24,806 bases of DNA, taken from positions 1-24,806 of the forward strand of contig CAJMQT010000013.1 of the NCBI GenBank assembly GCA_905215655.1, given 5' to 3'. This DNA comes from an uncultured bacterium. GTDB lineage: Bacteria > Bacteroidota > Bacteroidia > Bacteroidales > Bacteroidaceae. A program made the translations under genes and the position numbers. Below are positions 14,601-21,616 of this stretch, in pieces. The notes below the pieces were generated by a model. The model ran no database searches. It worked only from the letters and a program-made list of their open reading frames with translations, and was not told the origin of the DNA. Numbering within the stretch: the first letter of the stretch is position 1; each line of letters opens with the position of its first letter.

Positions 14601-15512
14601 ATGGCTATCATATCGGTAAGAAACTTGAAGAAGAGTTACGACGGCGGGCGGACACACGCCTTGCGGGGACTCGACTTTGATGTGACGGAAGGCGAAATCT
14701 ACGGTATCATCGGTCCCGACGGCGCAGGCAAGACCACGCTCTTCCGGATACTGACCACGCTGCTGCTTGCAGATGAAGGCAGCGCGAGCGTGGACGGGCT
14801 GGACGTTGTCGAGGGATATAAGGCTATACGCCGACGGATAGGTTACATGCCCGGCAGATTTTCTTTATATCAGGACCTTTCGGTGGAAGAAAACCTTGAC
14901 TTTTTCGCCACAACGTTCAACACTACCGTCGAAGAAAACTATGATTTGGTGCGCGACATTTATTGTCAGATAGAGAAATTCAAGAGCAGAAAAGCCGGAA
15001 AACTCTCCGGCGGAATGAAACAGAAACTGGCGTTGAGTTGCGCCCTCATTCACGCTCCCCGCGTGTTGTTCCTCGACGAACCTACAACGGGCGTTGATCC
15101 TGTATCAAGAAAAGAGTTTTGGGAGATGTTGCGCAAGCTGAAAGAGCGCCACGGAATAACAATTCTGGTGTCGACGCCTTACATGGATGAGGCGATGCAG
15201 TGTGACAGAATAGCTCTGATACAAGACGGAAAATTCCTTAAAATAGATACGCCGCGTGCCATTATCGCAGCATACGGCGAGCGGTTGTGGGCTGTAAGAG
15301 GCGACAACATGCACCGGTTGCTCGACGACCTGAGGGCGTTTCCTCATGTGAAAACCGCTTTTTCGTTTGGAGAAACGTTTCATGTCACGGTGGATGACTC
15401 CGTGGGAACCAAAGACCTGATGACTTATCTTTTGGAAAGAAAGCATGAGAACGTAAGCGTCTATCCCGTTGAGGCAACCATCGAAGACTGCTTTATGTCA
15501 TTGATAATGTGA
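14601..15512 (+). CDS. ABC-2 transporter ATP-binding protein, first nucleotide-binding domain
   Basis: A 303-residue ATPase. Walker A is GPDGAGKTT (38-46), the signature LSGGMKQ (135-141) is canonical, and Walker B is VLFLDEP (Asp159, Glu160). The switch (H-loop) position reads STPYMDEA, with Pro193 where His is expected. This matches the N-terminal half of the double ATPase YbhF from E. coli. The C-terminal ~80 residues form an extra domain as in many ABC-2 drug exporters. It should pair with the second ATPase at 15582 and energise the permeases at 16340 and 17473. Substrate unknown. Confidence 0.94.
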   Translation: MAIISVRNLKKSYDGGRTHALRGLDFDVTEGEIYGIIGPDGAGKTTLFRILTTLLLADEGSASVDGLDVVEGYKAIRRRIGYMPGRFSLYQDLSVEENLDFFATTFNTTVEENYDLVRDIYCQIEKFKSRKAGKLSGGMKQKLALSCALIHAPRVLFLDEPTTGVDPVSRKEFWEMLRKLKERHGITILVSTPYMDEAMQCDRIALIQDGKFLKIDTPRAIIAAYGERLWAVRGDNMHRLLDDLRAFPHVKTAFSFGETFHVTVDDSVGTKDLMTYLLERKHENVSVYPVEATIEDCFMSLIM

Positions 15513-15581
15513 GCGAAAGGCTCTGTCTGGACGAACAACTGAGGCTTACGACGTGGGCGAATAATATCAATAAAACCGGAA

Positions 15582-16328
15582 ATGAAAGAAAATGATGTAA
15601 TAATAGCTGACGGGCTGACCAAGCGTTTCGGTGACTTTACCGCGACGGACCATATTACGTTTCGCGTTAAGGAAGGCGAAATCTTCGGCTTTCTCGGAGC
15701 TAACGGCGCGGGAAAGACAACCGCCATGCGTATGCTTTGCGGGCTGAGCTGCCCTACGGAAGGACATGCCACGGTGGCGGGATTTGACGTTTACCGTCAG
15801 GCGGAAGACGTAAAAAGACACATAGGATACATGAGTCAAAAATTTTCGCTATACGACGACTTGACCGTTTATGAAAATCTACGGCTCTTCGGCGGTATTT
15901 ACGGCATGTCGTCCAAGGCGATAAACGAGAAGTGTTGCCGCCTGCTCGACGAGCTCGGCTTTTCTTCCGAGCGTAACGTGCGTGTGTCTTCGCTGCCGTT
16001 GGGGCACAAACAGAAACTTGCTTTCTCGTTGAGTATCTTTCACGAGCCTAAGATTGTCTTCCTAGACGAGCCTACGGGAGGCGTGGATCCCGTGACCCGC
16101 AGACACTTCTGGGAACTGATTTATCGTGCCGCAGACCGCGGAATAACCGTCTTTGTGACAACACATTACATGGATGAGGCGGAATATTGCGACCGCGTAA
16201 GCATTATGGTGGACGGCAAGATAGAGGCTCTCGATACGCCGGAGAATTTGAAAAAGCAATTTGCTGTAACCACAATGTATGATGTTTTCTTGGCTCTCGC
16301 GAGAAAAGCGAAACGCGCAAGCGACTGA
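15582..16328 (+). CDS. ABC-2 transporter ATP-binding protein, second nucleotide-binding domain
   Basis: A 248-residue ATPase. Walker A is GANGAGKTT (39-47), Walker B is IVFLDEP (Asp162, Glu163) and the switch His195 is present in TTHYMDEA. The signature is LPLGHKQ (138-144) instead of LSGGQ. A degenerate LPLG-type signature is characteristic of the second half of YbhF-like proteins, so this is a family trait rather than decay. In a heterodimer with the preceding gene product, its Walker/H-loop set faces the canonical signature of the partner. It follows that gene after a 69-nt gap. Confidence 0.94.
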   Translation: MKENDVIIADGLTKRFGDFTATDHITFRVKEGEIFGFLGANGAGKTTAMRMLCGLSCPTEGHATVAGFDVYRQAEDVKRHIGYMSQKFSLYDDLTVYENLRLFGGIYGMSSKAINEKCCRLLDELGFSSERNVRVSSLPLGHKQKLAFSLSIFHEPKIVFLDEPTGGVDPVTRRHFWELIYRAADRGITVFVTTHYMDEAEYCDRVSIMVDGKIEALDTPENLKKQFAVTTMYDVFLALARKAKRASD

Positions 16329-16339
16329 AAGGAGTGTTT

Positions 16340-17449
16340 ATGAGACAGTTTTTATCATTTGTAAGAAAAGAGTTCTACCATATTTTCCGCGACAAGCGGA
16401 CAATGCTTATCCTGCTGGTAATGCCGATTGTGCTGATAATCTTGTTCGGATTTGCAGTCACAACGGAAGTGAAAAACTCGCGGGTCGCCGTTCTTGACCT
16501 GTCGAAAGACGATATAACACGCCAGATCCGTGAACATTTCGAGGCTGACAGATACTTTACCGTGACCGAGGACATTGCCGACATTAATGTTGCTGACAGG
16601 CTGTTTAAGGAAAACAAGATTGACTTGGTGTTGGCGTTCAGCGAGAATTTCGCCGAAGAAATGCGCCATTCGGGTAATGCGGAGATACAGATCATTGCAG
16701 ATGGAACGGAACCTAATCAGGCATCGGTGCGCACAGGATATGCCCGACAGGTGCTTTCGGCGTACCTTCAAGAATACTTCGAGATGAACGGAGTGCGCCC
16801 GGCGTTTCAAATCAAGCCCGACACAAGAATGCTTTACAACCCTCAGAGCAAGAGCGAATACAACTTCGTGCCCGGCGTCATAGGCTTGATCCTGCTGCTT
16901 ATTTGCGCAATGATGACAAGCATCTCGATTGTAAAAGAGAAAGAGATGGGCACGATGGAGGTGTTGCTTGCTTCGCCTCTGCCTCCGATAACAATCGTTC
17001 TTGCAAAGCTTGTGCCGTATTTCGTCATTTCGTGCGTAAATCTTGCCACGATATTGATACTTTCCACCGTGCTGCTCGCTCTGCCGATAGCCGGCAGCCT
17101 GCCCGGTTTTATCGGAATAACGCTGCTTTACATCCTTGTCGCCTTGTTTCTCGGGCTGCTTATTTCGACTGTCGTCAACAGTCAGCTTGCCGCCATGCTG
17201 TTGTCACTTTTGCTGATCGTGCCGAGCCTTTACCTGTCCGGTCTGGCTTTTCCGATAGAAAGCATGCCCGTGGTTTTGCAGTATGTTTCGAGCGTTGTGC
17301 CGACGCGCTGGTACGTTGATGTGGCTCGTAAACTGATGATACAGGGCGTTGAGTTGCGTTATGTGCTGAAAGAGACGCTTATACTGGCGTTTATGGCTGT
17401 CCTGATACTTGGCATTTCGTGGCGTAAATTCAAAATAAGATTGGAATAA
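16340..17449 (+). CDS. ABC-2 type exporter permease (YbhS-like)
   Basis: A 369-residue permease with an N-terminal membrane helix (about 20-41), a large periplasmic domain (about 42-175) and five C-terminal helices including VPGVIGLILLLICAMMTSIS. The conserved cytoplasmic EKEMGTMEVLLASPL motif contacts the ATPase. The start is the ATG at 16340, preceded by GGAG (16331-16334), one of the few recognisable ribosome-binding sites here; a GTG at 16334 overlaps that site and is rejected. It probably heterodimerises with the next gene product. Confidence 0.93.
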   Translation: MRQFLSFVRKEFYHIFRDKRTMLILLVMPIVLIILFGFAVTTEVKNSRVAVLDLSKDDITRQIREHFEADRYFTVTEDIADINVADRLFKENKIDLVLAFSENFAEEMRHSGNAEIQIIADGTEPNQASVRTGYARQVLSAYLQEYFEMNGVRPAFQIKPDTRMLYNPQSKSEYNFVPGVIGLILLLICAMMTSISIVKEKEMGTMEVLLASPLPPITIVLAKLVPYFVISCVNLATILILSTVLLALPIAGSLPGFIGITLLYILVALFLGLLISTVVNSQLAAMLLSLLLIVPSLYLSGLAFPIESMPVVLQYVSSVVPTRWYVDVARKLMIQGVELRYVLKETLILAFMAVLILGISWRKFKIRLE

Positions 17450-17472
17450 CAGAAAATCAAGAATAAATTGTT

Positions 17473-18588
17473 ATGGTAATAAGTTTTCTGATAGAGAAGG
17501 AATTCAAGCAGATAATGCGCAACAAGGTTTTACCCGTTGTCTTTGTTATCCTTCCTTTGGTGATGACATTAATCGTTCCGCTTGCTGCGACGCAAGAGGT
17601 CAAGAACTTGAAAGTCAGCGTGGTAGACAATGATCATAGCACGCTGTCAACACGGCTTGTACAAAAGTGTGCGGCGTCAACTTACTTCAAACTTTATGCC
17701 GTAAAATCATCATACGGAGCGGCGATGAGGAATGTAGAAACGGGCGATGCCGATCTGATTTTAGAGATAGAACCGGAATTTGAACGCAATCTGATTAATG
17801 AAGGAGTAAGCCGTGTCATGATTTCGGCAAATGCCGTGAACGGTGTAAAAGCAGGTTTGGGCAGCTCATATCTGGCACAAATCATTGCCGACTACTCCGC
17901 TGAATTGCGCGAAGAACATGGACTTTCATCCCAAGATACGCGTGTTGCCGGTTTCGACGTTGAGCCGAGATACCTTTTTAACGCCTCGTTGGATTATAAA
18001 CTTTTTATGATTCCGGGACTTATGGCGATGCTTCTTGTCCTTATCGTGGGCTTCTTGCCGGCGTTGAATATAGTGGGCGAGAAGGAGAAAGGTACGATTG
18101 AACAGATGAATGTTACGCCGGTCGGACGTTTTGAGTTTATTTTCTCCAAACTCATTCCTTATTGGTGTGTCGGTCTGTTCATACTGGCTTATTCCATGGT
18201 GCTTGCTTGGCAGATTTACGGATTTGTACCTGTTGGCAACATAGCGCTGATCTTTTTATTCTCAACGTTGTTTATCCTTGTCGTTTCCAGCCTTGGTCTG
18301 ATTGTTTCGAACTATTCCGACACGACACAACAAGCCGCTCTTGTAATGTTTTTCTTCCTTGTAATATTCATTCTTATGAGCGGTCTGCTGACGCCGATTG
18401 CAAGTATGCCAGCGTGGGCAAAGGTTATAACTACGGTCAATCCGTTGCGTTATTTCATCGAGTCGATGCGCATGCTTTATCTGAAAGGCAGTTCTTTCAC
18501 CGAATTGTTGCCTCAATTTCTTGCTCTTGTCATTTACGCCTCAGTTGTTTGGGCTTTGGCTATATACAGTTATAAGAAAGTTAGTTGA
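17473..18588 (+). CDS. ABC-2 type exporter permease (YbhR-like)
   Basis: A 371-residue permease with the same topology as its upstream neighbour: helix near 18-40, a periplasmic domain of about 135 residues, then five helices. The coupling motif is GEKEKGTIEQMNVTPVGRFE, and the C-terminal PLRYFIESMRMLYLKG loop is typical of ABC-2 permeases. It begins 23 nt after the first permease. The pair corresponds to YbhS/YbhR. This is the last gene of the exporter operon; a hairpin follows at 18661. Confidence 0.93.
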   Translation: MVISFLIEKEFKQIMRNKVLPVVFVILPLVMTLIVPLAATQEVKNLKVSVVDNDHSTLSTRLVQKCAASTYFKLYAVKSSYGAAMRNVETGDADLILEIEPEFERNLINEGVSRVMISANAVNGVKAGLGSSYLAQIIADYSAELREEHGLSSQDTRVAGFDVEPRYLFNASLDYKLFMIPGLMAMLLVLIVGFLPALNIVGEKEKGTIEQMNVTPVGRFEFIFSKLIPYWCVGLFILAYSMVLAWQIYGFVPVGNIALIFLFSTLFILVVSSLGLIVSNYSDTTQQAALVMFFFLVIFILMSGLLTPIASMPAWAKVITTVNPLRYFIESMRMLYLKGSSFTELLPQFLALVIYASVVWALAIYSYKKVS

Positions 18589-18601
18589 TTCTAGTTTACC
18601 C

Positions 18602-18718
18602 GTTAACAAGTACAAAAGTAGACAAGAGGCGTGCTGACAGGCATTTAAGAAAATGAAAACGAGTAGACAAATTACAAGCATCTTGGCTTGTCAACTTGTC
18701 TACTCGTCCTTTGTTAAC
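18602..18718. terminator. Hairpins between the exporter operon and rpsP (repeat family C, copy 2)
   Basis: GAGTAGACAA (18661-18670) pairs perfectly with TTGTCTACTC (18696-18705), and inside it ACAAGC (18674-18679) pairs with GCTTGT (18686-18691). An alternative left arm AGTAGACAAG (18617-18626) can pair with 18695-18704, and GTTAACAA (18602-18609) with TTGTTAAC (18711-18718). It lies between convergent genes and is probably a bidirectional terminator. Confidence 0.6.
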
Positions 18719-18745
18719 TTAAAGTTAACTTACTTATTAACTAAA

Positions 18746-19273
18746 TTAAGCTTCTGCGGGAGCCTCTTCTGCGGGAGCGGCAGCAGCCTCAGCTTCTGCT
18801 TGCTCGGCAGCGAGAGCAGCCTTCTTCTCAGCTATTTTCTTAGCTTTTTCTTCGTTGAATTTCTTCTCTGCTGCGAGTTCCTTTGCTTTTGCATCTTTCT
18901 TAGCCTGAGCTTCTTTGTCACGGAGTGCGTCGAGACCCTTTACTTTGTCTGCCTTCCATGCTTCGAATTTTGTTTGAGCGGCAGCTTCGTCAAAAGCTCC
19001 TTTCTTAACGCCACCACGCAGGTGCTTCATCATGTAAACGCCTTCGCCTTTCAGGATGTTGCGTACTGTGTCGGTAGGCTGTGCTCCTGTCTCTACCCAA
19101 TAAAGAGCGCGCTCGAAATTCAAATCTACCGTTGCGGGATTGGTGTTAGGGTTATAAGTACCAATCTTTTCTGTAAACTTACCATCACGTGGTGCTCTTA
19201 CGTCAGCGATAACGATGCGATAGAATGCGTATCCTTTACGACCGCCACGCTGTAATCTGATTTTTGTTGCCAT
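18746..19273 (-). CDS. rpsP: 30S ribosomal protein S16 with long C-terminal extension
   Basis: The first ~85 residues are a clear S16 core: TKIRLQRGGRKGYAFYRIVI, ADVRAPRDGKFTEKIGTYNP, and FERALYWVETGAQPTDTVRN. The remaining ~90 residues form an Ala/Lys/Glu-rich helical tail ending in a low-complexity acidic segment (AAAAPAEEAPAEA). Total length is 175, against about 82 in E. coli; long tails are usual in Bacteroidota S16. It binds 16S rRNA early in 30S assembly. It is monocistronic here, without the rimM, trmD or rplS neighbours found in many bacteria. Confidence 0.97.
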   Translation of the reverse strand: MATKIRLQRGGRKGYAFYRIVIADVRAPRDGKFTEKIGTYNPNTNPATVDLNFERALYWVETGAQPTDTVRNILKGEGVYMMKHLRGGVKKGAFDEAAAQTKFEAWKADKVKGLDALRDKEAQAKKDAKAKELAAEKKFNEEKAKKIAEKKAALAAEQAEAEAAAAPAEEAPAEA

Positions 19274-19304
19274 TGTTTTTTATTAATTTAGGTTTGAATT
19301 TTAT

Positions 19305-19323
19305 GCCGTCATCTCGTGACAGC
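19305..19323 (-). promoter_or_regulatory. rpsP: 5'-terminal hairpin in the rpsP leader
   Basis: On the minus strand GCTGTCA and TGACGGC pair (one G:U) around a CGAGA loop. The hairpin sits at the predicted start of the transcript and could stabilise the mRNA or take part in autoregulation. Confidence 0.35.
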
Positions 19324-19328
19324 GGGTG

Positions 19329-19358
19329 CAAAGGTAATGCTTTTAATTGATATACAAC
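19329..19358 (-). promoter_or_regulatory. rpsP: rpsP promoter
   Basis: On the minus strand TACCTTTG (19329-19336) followed by CACCC is a strong Bacteroidota -7 element, and GTTG (19355-19358) lies 18 nt upstream at the -33 position. Confidence 0.7.
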
Positions 19359-19478
19359 GCTTTTCGCTTGTATAATTTCAATTTTTAACTCTTTTTTATG
19401 AGGTCTTATTTGCTTCTTTGTGCATTTTGAAGGCGGAAGACGAGGACCTTTTAATGAGTTGATTAATGAATAAAGGAA

Positions 19479-19535
19479 ACGAGCGGAAGTACAAACAAGC
19501 TGGCATGCTTGTTAACTTGTCCTTTGTAAGCTCGT
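19479..19535 (-). terminator. Hairpin downstream of the DUF4923 gene (repeat family C, copy 3)
   Basis: ACGAGC (19479-19484) pairs with GCTCGT (19530-19535), and inside it AACAAGC (19494-19500) pairs with GCTTGTT (19507-19513). AACTTGTCC and TTTGTAAG are shared with the hairpin at 2838-2885. It begins 12 nt after the DUF4923 stop on the minus strand. Confidence 0.5.
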
Positions 19536-19546
19536 AAACTTTCATT

Positions 19547-20257
19547 TTATTGCTTGACGAGTTTCAGGCCGCATTCGAGTCCGTCCATGCTTCCAATAAG
19601 CGATGCGGCGGTCTTCATTGTTGAATTTTGAGTGAAAGAACCGAGCGTGTTGACATATTTGAGCATCTTTGAGGCATCCATTACGATAAGAAGATTGTTT
19701 CCATCAAGTTGTGTCGTTCCAACGATTTGTGATACCTTGCCCGAATATTTCAGATTTATGTTTTTGTCTTCGATCGTGTAGGTGCCTTTTAAGGTCTTGC
19801 CGTTAAATGTCTGAGTGAAGTTGCCCTCCTTGTCAAAGGTCATTGTTATGCAACCTTTCTTTATTCCGTAGTTCTGCATCTTTTCGTTCAGCTTGTTCTC
19901 GATGGTTGACGAAACTACTTTACCTCCGAGGCTTTTCAGCGTGTTCTTGCTTGACATTACAACTGCCGGCTCCTCATAAACCCACGTTCCGATTATCTTA
20001 TCTTTGGTTGCGGTAAGCTTATTTGAAAAAATACTTGTAATGGAAGATGTAAGATCGTTACCTTTGTCGGCAGCCGAACCTAACAACGAAGAGATGATTC
20101 CGCCGCCGCTTTTTGACGATGTCGTGGAGGTAGTTGTGTCTTTCGTTGTTCCTGATGTCAAATTCTTCAACAGATTGCCAATGCCTTGTGCGCTAATGTT
20201 TGTTCCTGAAATCAACATAATGCCCATTAAAGATCCTCTTACCAATAACTTTTTCAT
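19547..20257 (-). CDS. DUF4923 family secreted lipocalin-like protein
   Basis: A 236-residue protein with a signal peptide (to about NISA-Q24), a Thr/Ser/Gly-rich linker (about 35-75) and a C-terminal beta-rich domain. That domain begins with IIGTWVYEEPAVVMSS and contains CITMTFDKEGNFTQTF, LKGTYTIEDKNINLKYSGKV and LDGNNLLIVMDASKML, the pattern of DUF4923 (PF16270), a lipocalin-like family. Function unknown, probably periplasmic. It is the second gene of a two-gene unit with the metallo-beta-lactamase gene, 14 nt downstream of its stop. Confidence 0.82.
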   Translation of the reverse strand: MKKLLVRGSLMGIMLISGTNISAQGIGNLLKNLTSGTTKDTTTSTTSSKSGGGIISSLLGSAADKGNDLTSSITSIFSNKLTATKDKIIGTWVYEEPAVVMSSKNTLKSLGGKVVSSTIENKLNEKMQNYGIKKGCITMTFDKEGNFTQTFNGKTLKGTYTIEDKNINLKYSGKVSQIVGTTQLDGNNLLIVMDASKMLKYVNTLGSFTQNSTMKTAASLIGSMDGLECGLKLVKQ

Positions 20258-20271
20258 TTTATTATTTATTT

Positions 20272-21078
20272 TTAGTCGATTAAATCATATATATTGCTTG
20301 GCGTGCTTCTTCTTAACACTTCCACCGGAATTGTCTTTCCGTCAAGTCGCTCGGAACTGCAAAGCTCAAGCTCAACGGTCTTTCGTGCCAGTTCCGGGTG
20401 ATTGTTCTCCTGACTGAGGTGACACAGCCAAACATGTTCAAGCTTGTTTGTTGCGTTATTCCTTAGAGCCAAGCCACACTGCTTGTTTGAAAGATGTCCG
20501 GACTCGCTCAGTACGCGCTGTTTAAGATAATCGGGATAAGGACCGCCAAGTAACATTTCTTCGTCATGGTTCGCCTCTATTACCAGATAGTCGGCTTCGC
20601 TTATAAAGCGTTCCATCTCCTCCGTCACATGTCCGATGTCTGTCATAAGGCAGAACGTCTGCCCGCCGTAACATATTTTATATCCGATGTTTTCAAAGCT
20701 GTCATGCGGCACACCGAATGTGGTAATCGTAAAATCTTCGAGACAGAATGTAGCTCCTTTCTCTATTATTTTTATATTGTTCTCGTTTATTTTTTTGCGG
20801 ACACAGTAATTCTTATTAATTCCTTCGTGCACTTTTGCAGTTGTATAAACGGGCAGATTATAGGTGTTGCTTATGTTCCCTACGGATTTTACGTGGTCGG
20901 CGTGGTCGTGGGTTACGAGGATGTATTTAACGCTTTTAAGGCTCAAACCGTAGTCGATGAAGTGTTTTTTCAATTTTTTTATGCCGACACCTACGTCTAT
21001 CAGTATGCCGAACTTTTCAGTGTAAATGTAATAACAGTTACCGCAGCTGCCGCTGCCGAAAGATATAAATCTCAGCAT
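20272..21078 (-). CDS. MBL-fold metallohydrolase, WalJ/YycJ-like
   Basis: A 268-residue cytoplasmic metallo-beta-lactamase fold protein. The metal motif is THDHADH (56-62), preceded by the YycJ-type SFGSGSCGNCYYI start (family form GSSGNCYYI). Later elements are GVPHDSFENIGYKI, LMTDIGHV, LVIEANHDEEML, the SESGHLSN motif and a final His in LCHLSQENNHPE. Relatives in Firmicutes (YycJ/WalJ/VicX) are linked to cell-wall and DNA-repair phenotypes and show nuclease features; the role in Bacteroidota is not established. It is the first gene of an operon with the DUF4923 gene and has a strong divergent promoter. Confidence 0.92.
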   Translation of the reverse strand: MLRFISFGSGSCGNCYYIYTEKFGILIDVGVGIKKLKKHFIDYGLSLKSVKYILVTHDHADHVKSVGNISNTYNLPVYTTAKVHEGINKNYCVRKKINENNIKIIEKGATFCLEDFTITTFGVPHDSFENIGYKICYGGQTFCLMTDIGHVTEEMERFISEADYLVIEANHDEEMLLGGPYPDYLKQRVLSESGHLSNKQCGLALRNNATNKLEHVWLCHLSQENNHPELARKTVELELCSSERLDGKTIPVEVLRRSTPSNIYDLID

Positions 21079-21097
21079 TTTGAATAATTTTTGGCTG

Positions 21098-21129
21098 CAA
21101 ATTTATAAAGATATTGATTATGTGACAAA
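21098..21129 (-). promoter_or_regulatory. Promoter of the MBL/DUF4923 operon
   Basis: On the minus strand TTTG (21126-21129) and TAAATTTG (21098-21105) are separated by 20 nt, a full consensus match. The leader is only about 14 nt. Confidence 0.75.
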
Positions 21130-21138
21130 AAAAAGCAA

Positions 21139-21146
21139 TACCTTTG
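21139..21146 (+). promoter_or_regulatory. -7 box of the small lipoprotein gene
   Basis: TACCTTTG is an exact -7 match. The nearest -33-like word, ATTG at 21113-21116, is 22 nt upstream. Its upstream region overlaps the divergent minus-strand promoter. Confidence 0.5.
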
Positions 21147-21166
21147 TATAAAATTAATATTTTAAT

Positions 21167-21616
21167 ATGAAAATTTATCTATTCTTGCTTACGGCTCTTT
21201 TCTGTGCCTGCTCCGGCAGCGGAACTTTAAAATATGAAAGTGAAATCACCTCGGTCGTCGATGATTTTGCCGGAAGATATTTTAATCTCGATTATCCCGC
21301 GTCTGTAAAATACTGCACATCGGAGTCATCCCGCCTGTTGAAATTCTACGCGAGTAATGTCGGCGAGAAAGAGATTGAAATATTACGAAACCAGAGTGAA
21401 CCGGCTTCCTGTGAAGTGGAAGACGTCGTAATGATTAATGACACGTCCGCCCTTGCCAAATGCCGAGTGTCTGGTTTCCTTGATATCAGTGACATTGAGC
21501 AGCCCAAAGTAATATCGTCGGACGTGATTTTTGAAGTTCCCGTCGTTTGTCGGCAAGGTCGCTGGCTGGTTAAAATGGAAAGCCCACTGCAAAGTGAAAA
21601 GCAAAGTCGCGACTGA
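21167..21616 (+). CDS. Small lipoprotein of unknown function
   Basis: A 149-residue protein with a lipoprotein signal peptide (MKIYLFLLTALFCAC, lipobox ending near Cys15). The mature part, with an amphipathic helix (SEITSVVDDFAGRYFNLDYP) followed by beta strands (CEVEDVVMINDTSALAKCRV; VIFEVPVVCRQGRWLVKMES), is reminiscent of NTF2-like periplasmic domains, but I cannot assign a family firmly. Its last 47 nt overlap, antisense, the end of the TamA-like gene. Confidence 0.7.
   Translation: MKIYLFLLTALFCACSGSGTLKYESEITSVVDDFAGRYFNLDYPASVKYCTSESSRLLKFYASNVGEKEIEILRNQSEPASCEVEDVVMINDTSALAKCRVSGFLDISDIEQPKVISSDVIFEVPVVCRQGRWLVKMESPLQSEKQSRD

Noticed and set aside
15993..16013. Frameshift or decay at the signature motif of the second ABC ATPase
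   Set aside because: The frame is intact and the LPLG-type signature is typical of the second half of YbhF-like proteins.
18653..19255. 200-codon plus-strand frame opposite rpsP
   Set aside because: Its Cys/Leu/Ser-rich composition is the complement of the Lys/Ala/Glu-rich S16 tail; no independent evidence.
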